A DNA stretch of 64,000 nucleotides. Origin: Nitrospinaceae bacterium UBA7883. Its GTDB lineage: Bacteria; Nitrospinota_A; UBA7883. The stretch spans positions 62,001-126,000 of the forward strand of contig DLRR01000019.1 in the NCBI GenBank assembly GCA_002500605.1, read 5' to 3'. The translations under genes and the position numbers were made by a program. Below are positions 7,967-17,261 of the stretch, piece by piece (positions within the stretch are counted from its first letter, which is position 1; each line of letters starts with the position of its first letter). The notes under the pieces are model-generated. The model searched no databases, was not told the DNA's origin, and saw only the letters and a program-made list of their open reading frames with translations.

Positions 7967-9199
7967 TTAAATTACTTTAAGGTTTTCTACTGGAGACATT
8001 CGTCCAGCACGGAACCCCGGATAGAGTCCGGCTAGTGTTGTAAGCCCTAACACAGCGGACATTATAGATATTACGCTTTCTTTATAAAGCCGATATTTCA
8101 TCACTGGGTCTAATAAAACACCCGCGATATCATATCCTTCCCCCATAAAACTACTCAAATCTATTCCCACATTGTGCATGTAGTAGTAAGTTGGCGCGGT
8201 AAAGATTACTCCAAGAATAAGTCCTACTAGTCCCAACCAGAAAGATTCGAATAGTACCAAAGTGAATAACCTCCATGGTGACATTCCAATGGCAAGCATT
8301 ATTCCAAACTCCCTTTTACGTTCCATTACACTCATGAGCATTGTATTCAAAATCCCTGCAGATATAAGTATGCCAACTAGAAACTGTGACATGTAGTTCA
8401 TACGTCGGTCCATGCTGATCATCCCTGCCATGTCAGGTTGAGTTTCATGCCAGGCAAGTATCTCTGAGGGCATATCTGACAATTTCGTTTTCAATGTACT
8501 GGCGACATCATTGGCCTTCCTTTGGTCATGTATGAAAACTGATATCATTGTTGCTTCATCTGGTTCATAGGCAATGAGGTTTCGCACTCTATCTACTGGA
8601 AGGATCACAATTGTTGAATCCACTTCTGATACACCAGTGTTGAAAATGCCAGAAACCCTAGCTACCTCGCTAACCATCTCCCCATGTATATCTGTAGTTG
8701 TATAGACAAGCTTTCGACCAAGCTTTAGTTGCAACTTACTCGCCATTCCAGAACCTATAATTACATCACGGCCATTGGCCGTATTAAATAGCGCCCCATC
8801 AATTAACGATCGGAGAAAAATATTTGTTTTGGCAGTTTCTTGGGACGGGTCTATTCCTATGAAAACCCCTCCTACGCTTTTGGCTGCGCTAGCAAACATT
8901 GCCTGTCCTGTAACCCTTATACTGGCTTGATATACGGCACTGATTGAAAGCGCCAGATCGCGAACTTTTTTGCTGTCTGTGACGCGTTTGTTAACCGATG
9001 GAGATGCGTTGTAGCCATCTGCTTCCACAGTGATGTGACCTAACCCCATTGTGGCAGAAGCATTAATCATGTTGGTGTAAGCATAATCTCCGGTTGCGGT
9101 AAATGCGATTGAAAAATAAAGACCACCAGCTACGGTCATTGCTGTAATCATTGTTCGACGTTTGCGTCGCCAGAGATTTCGCCAAGTTAGTTTTACCAT
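7967..9199 (-). CDS. FtsX/LolCE-type ABC permease (second of pair)
   Basis: 410 residues. One N-terminal transmembrane helix after 'LTWRNLWRRKRR', a large periplasmic MacB-type domain (about residues 40-265), then three C-terminal helices containing 'ERKREFGIMLAIGMSP', the cytoplasmic coupling region typical of LolC/LolE/MacB. It ends with a helix and 'AGRMSPVENLKVI'. Such permeases pair as homo- or heterodimers with a LolD-like ATPase to extract lipids or lipoproteins from the inner membrane or move envelope substrates. It follows the other permease by 16 bases. Confidence 0.9.
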   Translation of the reverse strand: MVKLTWRNLWRRKRRTMITAMTVAGGLYFSIAFTATGDYAYTNMINASATMGLGHITVEADGYNASPSVNKRVTDSKKVRDLALSISAVYQASIRVTGQAMFASAAKSVGGVFIGIDPSQETAKTNIFLRSLIDGALFNTANGRDVIIGSGMASKLQLKLGRKLVYTTTDIHGEMVSEVARVSGIFNTGVSEVDSTIVILPVDRVRNLIAYEPDEATMISVFIHDQRKANDVASTLKTKLSDMPSEILAWHETQPDMAGMISMDRRMNYMSQFLVGILISAGILNTMLMSVMERKREFGIMLAIGMSPWRLFTLVLFESFWLGLVGLILGVIFTAPTYYYMHNVGIDLSSFMGEGYDIAGVLLDPVMKYRLYKESVISIMSAVLGLTTLAGLYPGFRAGRMSPVENLKVI

Positions 9200-9215
9200 A
9201 ATAACTATAATATAA

Positions 9216-10442
9216 TCACTGGTGATGGATGGCTTCCACCGGTCTAATTAGCGCGGCTTTTATTCCAGGGTAAATAACTGCTAATGCTGTAATTATGAAT
9301 AGAGCTATGATTGGAGTTAGGATGGTAGAAGTAGTAAGTATTGGGAACCAGAGAGGATCGAAGGCTACACCAGCTACGGAAATTGTGCTGTCAGAGCCAA
9401 TATTTGAGAGGTCCAAACCATTATTCTGGAAATAATAAGAAGGTGGTATTCCAATACCAATAGCTAAAGAACATGCTAACATGGCTTGGAGACTTGCCTC
9501 AGTGTAAATCATTGTAGCAATTTGCATAGGGGAGAAACCCAATGCTTTCATCACCCCAAACTCAGGAATTCTCTCAAAAATGCTCATTAGGGTAGCGTTT
9601 AGGATAACCATGGCTACAGCGGAATATACTATTGTCATCATTATGATATTAGCTGCATCGGAAGTGTCCAGTATTTGAGCGATGAGCGGCTTCAACTCCC
9701 GCCAGTTTTTTGTTTCGTAGCTGGGAACTAATTCGGCCACTACCTTAGTGGCTGAGGCCAAAGGAATTTTGTTGTTTGGATTGCTTACTGCTATTTCGTG
9801 TGCTCCACTTTCTATAACCATAAGCTCTTGAAACTCTCCAATTTCCATGAACAGCCCTACACTGTCTATCTCCGAGCCAACGGACTTAAGAATTCCTTTC
9901 ACGCTATAAAGATCGTTGGCCATGGACCCGTCAGTGGCTTGGCTAACTATCACTATTTCGCTATCTAAATCAATGCCCAGCCTTCGAGCTAGTTTGCGGC
10001 CTATTACAACCCCTTTTGGGTCTTTTATAGAAAGCCATTGGCCTTTTAAAACGTGCTTATAGGCAGTGGTAACTTTGGCTTCACGATTAATATCTATGCC
10101 TCTGATATTTACACCAGCTGATGCTGGTCCTGATGCTGCAAGCCCAAATGCAAATAGACGTGGTGTGGCGTAAAATCCTTTCTGTTCTAGCTCGGCCAGT
10201 ATACTGCTTACCCCTTCAATTCTTTTATACAAATCAGGGTCATTCTGGTATCCAGGAGAGTGTATTTGTATATCTCCAAGGCTCATTTGAATCATATTTC
10301 GCTCCAGAACTTTCATGAACCCTTCCATAAGAGATCCATAAAAAATCATGATGGAACCAGCAAGTGCCATAGCACATACAGTGACAATGGTTCGTTCGCG
10401 ATTTCTCCAAATGTTGCGCATAGCAAAACTTACAAGGTTCAT
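9216..10442 (-). CDS. FtsX/LolCE-type ABC permease (first of pair)
   Basis: 408 residues with the same layout as its neighbour: 'AMRNIWRNRERT' before helix 1, a large periplasmic domain, and three C-terminal helices with the 'ERIPEFGVMKALGFSP' coupling region and a terminal 'ALIRPVEAIHHQ'. The two permeases differ in sequence, so a heterodimer like LolC-LolE is likely. Only three bases separate it from the LolA-like gene upstream. Substrate not determined. Confidence 0.9.
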   Translation of the reverse strand: MNLVSFAMRNIWRNRERTIVTVCAMALAGSIMIFYGSLMEGFMKVLERNMIQMSLGDIQIHSPGYQNDPDLYKRIEGVSSILAELEQKGFYATPRLFAFGLAASGPASAGVNIRGIDINREAKVTTAYKHVLKGQWLSIKDPKGVVIGRKLARRLGIDLDSEIVIVSQATDGSMANDLYSVKGILKSVGSEIDSVGLFMEIGEFQELMVIESGAHEIAVSNPNNKIPLASATKVVAELVPSYETKNWRELKPLIAQILDTSDAANIIMMTIVYSAVAMVILNATLMSIFERIPEFGVMKALGFSPMQIATMIYTEASLQAMLACSLAIGIGIPPSYYFQNNGLDLSNIGSDSTISVAGVAFDPLWFPILTTSTILTPIIALFIITALAVIYPGIKAALIRPVEAIHHQ

Positions 10443-10445
10443 GGC

Positions 10446-11210
10446 TTATCTACGCCTCAACCTAGCGATTGAAAAGAAACCAGATGGCAGATCGATATCA
10501 AACTCCATCTCTTTATACGTTAACTCCGTGAATTCATTTGTTTTTTCTTTTGGTATAACCCTCAATGTTGCAGGAATCATCCTACCACCTATTGATTTTA
10601 TATTGGAAAAGGCCATGGTTCTGGAGAGTGCCATATCTTCGTCATAATATTTTGAGTGGATAGGTATAAACCCATCTGATTTTACCGTTATAATTATTTT
10701 TCCCCATACAACAGCTGCATTTGGTTTAGGAAATAATGTGAACTCAATAACTTCATTGCCTTTTTGATTACCCTCAAAGGTTATAATGGCATTGTAGTCA
10801 TCAGACATTCGTGATTCCTTCACCAGGTCATCATTTGTAAAGTGGCTCCCCATCCAATTGCCAACCATCATTCCAGATGTTAGGCGGATGGTTCTGTCAG
10901 TTTTAGGTAAGTAAGAATAAATATTGGGTCCGGATTTTAATGTGGCTGTGTTTTTCTCTCGAAGAGGTGACTCTATAATTACCAGAGACTTTTCCTTGCC
11001 TTGTGACCAAATGCGCAACTCAAGTTCTCTGGTGTAATTCTGAGTCTTTACCTTCATTGCCATCAAACCCCTAGAAGATTTACCACGCCACATGTCATCT
11101 ATTTTGCTTAATATACGTGCAGCTCGCTCTTTTGGTGTTTCTAGTTTTTGGGCTGTGGCTACGGCGTATAGCATTGGCAAAATAAATAGCAGTGGCAAAA
11201 ACTTTTTCAT
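10446..11210 (-). CDS. LolA-like periplasmic 'outer membrane lipoprotein-sorting' protein
   Basis: 254 residues from the ATG. A signal peptide (MKKFLPLLFILPMLYAVATAQ) leads to a mature domain with 'RGLMAMKVKTQNYTRELELRIWSQG', 'YLPKTDRTIRL' and 'MGSHFTNDDLVKES', all typical of the LolA/LppX-fold family annotated as outer-membrane lipoprotein-sorting proteins. The fold is a half-barrel that carries a lipid moiety across the periplasm. The ATG at 11210 was chosen over an in-frame TTG two codons upstream because AAAGGA sits seven bases before it and an extended -10 promoter ends about 26 bases upstream. First gene of the envelope operon. Confidence 0.85.
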   Translation of the reverse strand: MKKFLPLLFILPMLYAVATAQKLETPKERAARILSKIDDMWRGKSSRGLMAMKVKTQNYTRELELRIWSQGKEKSLVIIESPLREKNTATLKSGPNIYSYLPKTDRTIRLTSGMMVGNWMGSHFTNDDLVKESRMSDDYNAIITFEGNQKGNEVIEFTLFPKPNAAVVWGKIIITVKSDGFIPIHSKYYDEDMALSRTMAFSNIKSIGGRMIPATLRVIPKEKTNEFTELTYKEMEFDIDLPSGFFSIARLRRR

Positions 11211-11514
11211 AGTCAATTCCTTTACAGATCAATAAATTATATCATTCTCCAAAATGTAAAAAGCCATTATTCCCCACTGCTTATTTCAAAATATGGCCAA
11301 CTGAGTTAATAAAACGAGTAGTAAAGCAATTAGATAATAATGGCCGAAAAAATGAGTTGAGTAGCATTCATTTTGTTGGTTTTGCTTTTGTTTTTACTTC
11401 AATGCGTTGTATCTATTAAAGAACAAAACAATTGGCAATTAACTGTGCTTTAAGTCGGTTCGTATGCTAAGTGATGTATAATTATGTCTTCCTGGTAGGC
11501 TTTTTCTAACAACA
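11211..11514. other. Divergent intergenic region between the envelope operon and the SagB-type gene
   Basis: 304 bases, AT-rich. It contains the minus-strand extended -10 described separately and, on the plus strand, a TATAAT at 11477-11482 without a recognisable -35, about 33 bases before the SagB-type start. I see no RNA gene or small open frame worth calling in it. Confidence 0.5.
11236..11244 (-). promoter_or_regulatory. Extended -10 promoter of the LolA/FtsX/LolD operon
   Basis: On the minus strand the bases read TGA-TATAAT, a consensus -10 with the TGn extension, about 26 bases upstream of the ATG at 11210. No good -35 is present, as usual for extended -10 promoters. The implied leader is about 19 bases and contains the AAAGGA ribosome site. 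Confidence 0.6.
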
Positions 11515-13173
11515 ATGCCTACAGACAATGCACGGCGAGCAAAAATGGATGATTCAAAGAAAAGTAACGCGGTAAATGCTTATCATAATATAAGCAAGCA
11601 CTTCCCCAACCGCTTTGCTGATGGACCAATGTATCTTGATTGGAAAAGTCAACCAGAACCATTCCGAACATATGAAGGGGCGGAACTGTTTCAACTGGAC
11701 AGAAGATTAAGCTTTCCCTCTTTGTGCTTTGACGAGCTGTGTATGGATCCAGTAAACTCTGAAGAGTTAACAGGTCAAACGATATCGCTTTTTTTCCGAA
11801 TGTCTTTGGGGCTCTCAGCTTGGAAAAAAGTTAATGGTCACAAGTGGGCACTTCGTATTAATCCATCAAGTGGAAACCTGCATGCAGAAGAAGCATACCT
11901 TATATGTTCGAACATAGATGAAATAAATGCTGGCGTGCATCACTACAATAGTCTTCACCACAGACTAGAGCGCAGGGTTATCCCCTCAGCAAGCTTCACT
12001 CGAATTATTGACAGACTAGGAGGGTTTTGTGTTGGTCTTTCTTCGATACATTGGCGTGAGGAGTGGAAATATGGAGAGAGGGCATGGAGGTATACTCAGC
12101 TCGATATAGGCCATGCGATAGCTGCCATAGCATTTGCTGCAAGGATGCTCGGATGGAAAGCGAACGTAATAAGCGAAATAGCTGATTCCGATTTGTCAAA
12201 ACTTCTAGGTCTAGACCGTGACGAGGATTTTGGACCTGCTGAACGCGAGGTTGTGGATAGCCTTGTTTTTATCTCTGACAATAAAACGAGTACTATTCCA
12301 TCTTATGATTCGATCCAAGCTCTTGTGGAAGGAGTGTTCAATGGCCGATGGCTTGGCGAGGCGAACATACTGAGCCAGCTTCACGAACATGAATGGCCAC
12401 AAATAGTTAATATTGCCCAAGCTGTTAAAAAGCCGGCTACATCGCAAATTAGAATTAGGGCCGAGCAGACTGCTAGTTCTAGCACTATTGGAAAGGATGT
12501 CAATGCCTGGCAAACAATAAGTTCGAGGCGAAGTGGTCAAACATACGATGGGCATACGACTTTATCCATCCGTCAATTCATTGAAATACTCAAATCCACA
12601 ATACCTTCATTTAATCCTATGCCTTTTTCTGTTTTTGATTGGCAACCCTTTATTCATCCTATTTTATTTGTTCACAGAGTAGAGGGGCTTGAAAAAGGAA
12701 TCTACGCCCTAATTCGCAGGAATGGGGTTGTAGACGTTATGAAGGACGCAATGAAAAAAAGTTTATTATGGGAGAAGCCCGTAGCATCACCAGAACAAAT
12801 GGAATTTTACCTGCTTATCCGTGGCGATTTTAAACAGGCATCCAAGTTGGTTTCATGCCATCAATCCATAGCATCGGACGGATGCTTTTCTGCAGGGATG
12901 CTGGCCGAGTTCGATTACCCGATATCCTTGGGGCCGTGGTGGTATAGACGTCTATTTTGGGAAGCTGGAGCCGTGGGACATGCACTATACCTTACATGTG
13001 AAGTGGCCGGTATTAGAGGAACCGGTATTGGATGTTACTTTGACGACTCATTTCATGAGCTGCTCGGCCTGTATACAACTGTGTTTCAAAGTGTTTATCA
13101 TTTTACTGCAGGAGGTTATGTGGATGACCATAAACTTACAACCCTTCCACCTTACAGCGATTTGGGGGATTGA
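11515..13173 (+). CDS. SagB/ThcOx-type dehydrogenase with tandem nitroreductase domains
   Basis: 552 residues, about twice a single nitroreductase domain. The first half has 'SLGLSAWKK', 'WALRINPSSGNLHAEEAYLI' and 'GVHHYN..HHRLERR', the signature of SagB-type FMN dehydrogenases. The second half repeats the pattern more loosely ('SIRQFIEILK', 'GIYALIRRNG', 'GCFSAGMLAEFD', 'RRLFWEAGAVGHALYL'). SagB enzymes oxidise azolines to azoles in modified peptides, but stand-alone tandem forms like this are common and of unknown substrate. No cyclodehydratase or precursor peptide is visible nearby. The start could also be Met11 (11545), which has GGCGAG five bases before it. Confidence 0.85.
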   Translation: MPTDNARRAKMDDSKKSNAVNAYHNISKHFPNRFADGPMYLDWKSQPEPFRTYEGAELFQLDRRLSFPSLCFDELCMDPVNSEELTGQTISLFFRMSLGLSAWKKVNGHKWALRINPSSGNLHAEEAYLICSNIDEINAGVHHYNSLHHRLERRVIPSASFTRIIDRLGGFCVGLSSIHWREEWKYGERAWRYTQLDIGHAIAAIAFAARMLGWKANVISEIADSDLSKLLGLDRDEDFGPAEREVVDSLVFISDNKTSTIPSYDSIQALVEGVFNGRWLGEANILSQLHEHEWPQIVNIAQAVKKPATSQIRIRAEQTASSSTIGKDVNAWQTISSRRSGQTYDGHTTLSIRQFIEILKSTIPSFNPMPFSVFDWQPFIHPILFVHRVEGLEKGIYALIRRNGVVDVMKDAMKKSLLWEKPVASPEQMEFYLLIRGDFKQASKLVSCHQSIASDGCFSAGMLAEFDYPISLGPWWYRRLFWEAGAVGHALYLTCEVAGIRGTGIGCYFDDSFHELLGLYTTVFQSVYHFTAGGYVDDHKLTTLPPYSDLGD

Positions 13174-13290
13174 CGATTCTGGATAACCTTTTTAGCGATT
13201 GGGCATCAACAACATAAAATAAAGAAAATGAATTATTGTAATTTCAATTTACGCCATGTATTCTGACGAGCTTTATCGTATGATTCTTTT

Positions 13291-14796
13291 ATGAATATGA
13301 GTAAACTCACTGCTGCGTTCGCTAATAACTTTTTAGGTCATGCACCGCTCTGGTACTCCACAACTATCATCACCTTTTTGGTGATAAACCCTATCGTTTT
13401 ATATGTGGCTGGTCCTTTTGTTGCTGGCTGGTTTTTGATGATCCAGTTCATTTTTACATTAGCAATGGCTTTAAAGTGCTATCCACTTCAACCAGGTGGT
13501 CTGCTTGCCCTTCAGTCCATCATTCTAGGCCTGGCCTCTCCCGAGAAGGTTTACGAGGAAATATTAATCAACTTTCCAGTGATACTCCTTTTAATGTTTA
13601 TGGTGGCTGGCATATATTTCATGAAGGAATTATTGCTTTTTATATTTTCGAACCTCATTGTAAAAATACATTCAAAGATCAAACTCTCCCTAATGTTCTC
13701 AATTTCAGCAGCCTTTCTTTCCGCTTTTCTCGATGCATTAACAGTTACTGCGGTGATCATTTCGGTCGTCGTTGGTTTCTACGGTGTATATCATCGGTTT
13801 GCCTCGGCAAAGGATTCGATCGTTGACCACGACCATACAAACGACGCTAGCGTAAACGAACAACATCGAAAAGATCTAACAGAATTTCGATCGTTTCTTA
13901 GAAATATAGTAATGCATGGTGCAGTTGGCACAGCCCTTGGTGGAGTCACTACCCTAGTTGGTGAACCGCAAAATCTACTCATTGCTCACACTATGAGTTG
14001 GCATTTTGGAGAATTCTTTCTTCGCATGGCCCCGGTTACCATGCCAGTCTTGGCAGTAGGATTATTAACATGTGTGCTTGTTGAAAAATTGGCATTATTT
14101 GGCTATGGGGCCAAGTTACCTGATTCAGTTCGCGCAGTGTTGGAAAATCATTCAAACCATGAGGCTGACAGTAGAGACGAGCGAGGCAAGGCTCGTATTA
14201 TTACACAAGCTGTAGTAGGAGTTGTTCTTATTATGGCACTAGCCTTTCATGTGGCAGAAATAGGATTAATTGGGCTAACGGTAATAATACTTCTAACGGC
14301 ACTTAACGGGGTGATAAGTGAACATCAGATTGGAAAAGCTTTTGAGGAAGCACTGCCCTTTACCGCTCTATTATGTGTGTTTTTCTCTATAGTGGCAGTT
14401 ATACATGAACAGCATCTTTTTCAACCTGTTATTAATTGGACCCTTTCAATGACAGGCAGTACTCAGCTTGTCGCTTTTTTTGTGGCTAATGGCTTGCTCT
14501 CTGCAATTAGTGATAACGTATTTGTTGCCACGATTTACATATCGGAGGCCCAGAAGGCTTTCGAGGCGGGTGTTATTACCCAAGAGCAGTACAATCTGAC
14601 TGCAGTTGCCATTAATACTGGAACAAATATTCCTTCGATTGCCACCCCAAATGGTCAGGCTGCGTTTTTGTTTCTCCTTACCTCAGCGATGTCGTCACTC
14701 ATACGACTCTCCTATATTGAAATGGTGATCTTAGCGGCCCCGTACACCATAACCATGAGCCTAATGGGTCTTCTTGCAGTAATATTTCTTTTATGA
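13291..14796 (+). CDS. nhaB: Na+/H+ antiporter NhaB
   Basis: 501 residues, about twelve hydrophobic segments. The N-terminus ('NNFLGHAPLWY') and the sequences 'YPLQPGGLLALQSI', 'LDALTVTAVIISVVVGFY', 'GTALGGVTTLVGEPQNLLIA' and 'NTGTNIPSIATPNGQAAFLFLLTSA' match NhaB throughout. It exchanges cytoplasmic Na+ for external H+ and helps pH and sodium homeostasis. Start at Met1 or Met3. With the Oad sodium pump genes 8 kb away it supports a sodium-using lifestyle. Single gene, same direction as its neighbours. Confidence 0.95.
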   Translation: MNMSKLTAAFANNFLGHAPLWYSTTIITFLVINPIVLYVAGPFVAGWFLMIQFIFTLAMALKCYPLQPGGLLALQSIILGLASPEKVYEEILINFPVILLLMFMVAGIYFMKELLLFIFSNLIVKIHSKIKLSLMFSISAAFLSAFLDALTVTAVIISVVVGFYGVYHRFASAKDSIVDHDHTNDASVNEQHRKDLTEFRSFLRNIVMHGAVGTALGGVTTLVGEPQNLLIAHTMSWHFGEFFLRMAPVTMPVLAVGLLTCVLVEKLALFGYGAKLPDSVRAVLENHSNHEADSRDERGKARIITQAVVGVVLIMALAFHVAEIGLIGLTVIILLTALNGVISEHQIGKAFEEALPFTALLCVFFSIVAVIHEQHLFQPVINWTLSMTGSTQLVAFFVANGLLSAISDNVFVATIYISEAQKAFEAGVITQEQYNLTAVAINTGTNIPSIATPNGQAAFLFLLTSAMSSLIRLSYIEMVILAAPYTITMSLMGLLAVIFLL

Positions 14797-14833
14797 TAGC
14801 TCTGCGAGTAGAAATTTGCAGGTATAATTAGCT

Positions 14834-15724
14834 ATGTTTCTACAGATACTTGCTATTATTTCCCCCATTGTTGCAATAGTTGCTGGTGGATATCTGTACG
14901 CAAAAAAATATCACATAGATATGGAGGTCGCCAACAGTTTAATCTTAAATATATTTCTTCCGGCGCTGTTGTTTTCGATATTTAGCAGTGAAGACTTTAA
15001 CTTACTTGATTATCAGTCATTAGCCATCGGTGGTTTTTTTGTAGTCTTATTTTCGGGTCTTCTAGCATTAGCTTTAACTAAAGTGTTTGGTTTTAACGCT
15101 AAAACCTTTGTGCCGCCTGCTATGTTTGTAAACTCAGGCAATTTAGGTTTACCCTTAACTTTATTTGCATTCGGAAAGGTCGCAATTCCTGCCGCGGTGG
15201 TTTTATTTTTTGTTGAAAACACAATGCACTTTACGATTGGTATAAAAATAATAGATAAACGTAGCTCAATCATGAATGTTCTCCGTATACCTATGGTTGT
15301 GGCTAGCATATTTGGTGTGGGCCTCAGTCTGGCTTCATACGATGTGCCTGAAATAATCATTACCCCCATTCAAATGTTAGGAGAAGTTGCAATCCCTCTT
15401 ATGTTGTTTTCGCTAGGAGTAAGGCTAGTTAAAATTGATTTTAATGATTGGAAAATAGGAATTATTAGCGCGATTTGCAGACCGTTGGTTGGTGTCGTTT
15501 CGGTATTGCTGATATTGCCATGGTTAACGCTAAGCGACCAAAATAGTGCACAACTAATAATATTTTCTGTACTACCTCCTGCAGTGCTTAACTTTATGGT
15601 CGCTGAAAAGTACAATCAAGAGCCAAAGAAGGTTGCGTCAATAGTCCTTATTGGTAATTTGTTCAGCCTAATAAGCGTGCCTATTACACTTTATTTTCTT
15701 CTTAGGGTTGGAGCAGTTGGATAA
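14834..15724 (+). CDS. AEC-family (auxin efflux carrier-like) permease
   Basis: 296 residues with about ten transmembrane segments. 'GYLYAKKYHIDMEVANSLILNIFLPALLFSIF', 'MFVNSGNLGLPLTLFAFG' and 'VLPPAVLNFMVAEKY' are the family's conserved parts; bacterial members include malonate and malate permeases. The substrate is not predictable. Its stop codon overlaps the start of the phosphofructokinase gene by one base (TAATG), so the two are translationally coupled. A TATAAT lies five bases before the ATG, but without a matching -35. Confidence 0.85.
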   Translation: MFLQILAIISPIVAIVAGGYLYAKKYHIDMEVANSLILNIFLPALLFSIFSSEDFNLLDYQSLAIGGFFVVLFSGLLALALTKVFGFNAKTFVPPAMFVNSGNLGLPLTLFAFGKVAIPAAVVLFFVENTMHFTIGIKIIDKRSSIMNVLRIPMVVASIFGVGLSLASYDVPEIIITPIQMLGEVAIPLMLFSLGVRLVKIDFNDWKIGIISAICRPLVGVVSVLLILPWLTLSDQNSAQLIIFSVLPPAVLNFMVAEKYNQEPKKVASIVLIGNLFSLISVPITLYFLLRVGAVG

Positions 15725-16980
15725 TGGTGCTTAAAAAGGTTGGGATCTTGGTTGGCGGTGGGCCAGCTCCAGGGATAAATAGTGTTATTCGCGCTGCAAC
15801 AATCAAGTTGATTAATAATGGTGTTAAAACTGTTGGAATTCTAGATGGATTTTCACATATCATAAAAGGTGATATCTCTCACAAAAAAGATTTGCATATA
15901 GAGGATGTTTCGAGAATTCACTTTGAGGGAGGATCTATCCTCGGGACTTCCAGATCCAACCCCACAAAAAGTGTCGATGATATGGCTAGGGCGGTTAAGA
16001 GTATCAGAAAACTTGGTATCGAATGTTTGATAACTATAGGTGGAGACGATACATGTTTTTCGGCCCATAAACTTGCAGAAGAGGCAGGGGATAAACTTCA
16101 AGTTGTGCACGTTCCAAAAACGATAGACAACGACATTAATCTACCGCATGGGATTAGAACATTCGGTTTTGCCACAGCCCGATCGTTTGGATGTAGCATT
16201 GTGCGTTCCTTGATGAGTGACGCCAAAACAACCGGAAGATGGTATTTTGTTGTAGCTATGGGTAGAAAGGCCGGACACTTAGCTCTTGGTATTGGAAGTC
16301 CTGTTGGCGCTACCATTACTATTGTTCCGGAAGAATGTAAAGACCCGCACCTTGATTTTAGTTGGTTGGTGGACACCATAATTGGCTCAATCATTAAAAG
16401 ACGGGCCCTAGACAGGGATTATGGAGTTTGTATTCTTGCAGAAGGGTTGGCCGAAAAACTTACCTCAGAAGAGCTGTCTAGCATTGGCCAACTCGAATAC
16501 GATGATCATGATCACCCAAGGCTCTCTGAAATCGATTTGGGTAAAGTGGTTAAATCCAAAGTGAAGGCAGAATTATTAAAACTTGGAATTAACGCCACCA
16601 TAATTGAGAAAAACATCGGGTATGAGCTTAGGTGTGCACCCCCTACTTCCTTTGAATTAGAATACACTTCGGAGCTTGGGTTTGCTGCCGCAAAACATCT
16701 GTTATGCGGTGGTTCGGGAGATGTGATCTCAATACAAGACGGGATCTTTGTCCCCATTCCTTTCAACGCTATGATGGACGCAAAAAGCGGGAGAACAAAA
16801 GTAAGGATGATTGAAATTAACTCTGAGGCATACGAGATGGCACTTGAGTATATGATTAGACTGAAGGTTGAGGATTTCCAAGACTCTGATAATATTAAGA
16901 AGCTGGCGGAACAAACAAACCTTTCTGTTGATGAATTTGTGAAAAGGTTCGAGCGGGTGGCTGTTAAATTTGAAGGATAA
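15724..16980 (+). CDS. 6-phosphofructokinase, pyrophosphate-dependent type
   Basis: 418 residues. Interconverts fructose 6-phosphate and fructose 1,6-bisphosphate. The phosphate-donor site reads 'GGGPAPG' and 'GGDDT' rather than the ATP-type GGDGS, and the substrate motif reads 'PKTIDND' rather than PGTIDND; the Asp in GGDD and the Lys in PKT are the accepted markers of pyrophosphate use. 'MGRKAGHLALG' follows as expected. PPi use makes the step reversible, fitting the pyruvate phosphate dikinase gene in this window. Start fixed by a one-base overlap with the transporter gene. Confidence 0.93.
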   Translation: MVLKKVGILVGGGPAPGINSVIRAATIKLINNGVKTVGILDGFSHIIKGDISHKKDLHIEDVSRIHFEGGSILGTSRSNPTKSVDDMARAVKSIRKLGIECLITIGGDDTCFSAHKLAEEAGDKLQVVHVPKTIDNDINLPHGIRTFGFATARSFGCSIVRSLMSDAKTTGRWYFVVAMGRKAGHLALGIGSPVGATITIVPEECKDPHLDFSWLVDTIIGSIIKRRALDRDYGVCILAEGLAEKLTSEELSSIGQLEYDDHDHPRLSEIDLGKVVKSKVKAELLKLGINATIIEKNIGYELRCAPPTSFELEYTSELGFAAAKHLLCGGSGDVISIQDGIFVPIPFNAMMDAKSGRTKVRMIEINSEAYEMALEYMIRLKVEDFQDSDNIKKLAEQTNLSVDEFVKRFERVAVKFEG

Positions 16981-17261
16981 TTATTGCTTGCTCACTATTG
17001 TTAGCCACGAAGGGCAGATTAAAGTTTTCAGAAGCTAGCAAGTATTACTTCTCCTATAAATTAACCAATAATAGAACAGCCCTCTATCCTTTGAAATGGG
17101 AATCCGGATCGAACGAACTGGTGGAAGTAATTAGTAGTGTTTGGATGGTAATCGTCAATACAATAAAAACAGTATTTAGACCCCCGTATTTGCTACCATC
17201 ATGATCCAACACCATGGTATGTTCGTTTCCATCCACAGTTAGCAGTAATATAATAAATAAT
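16981..17261. other. Intergenic region between the phosphofructokinase and DUF72 genes
   Basis: 281 bases if the DUF72 start is placed at 17262. Short open frames exist on both strands (a 68-residue one on plus, and a stretch starting 'MVLDHDGSKYGG' on minus), but neither has a ribosome site or a recognisable domain. I see no RNA gene or clear terminator. Confidence 0.4.

Noticed and set aside
14823..14828. TATAAT five bases before the AEC transporter start
   Set aside because: No -35 at a usable distance, and transcription from it would start at or inside the coding sequence.
16998..17204. 68-residue plus-strand frame after the phosphofructokinase gene
   Set aside because: No ribosome site, no recognisable domain, and an equally long frame exists antisense; neither looks coding.
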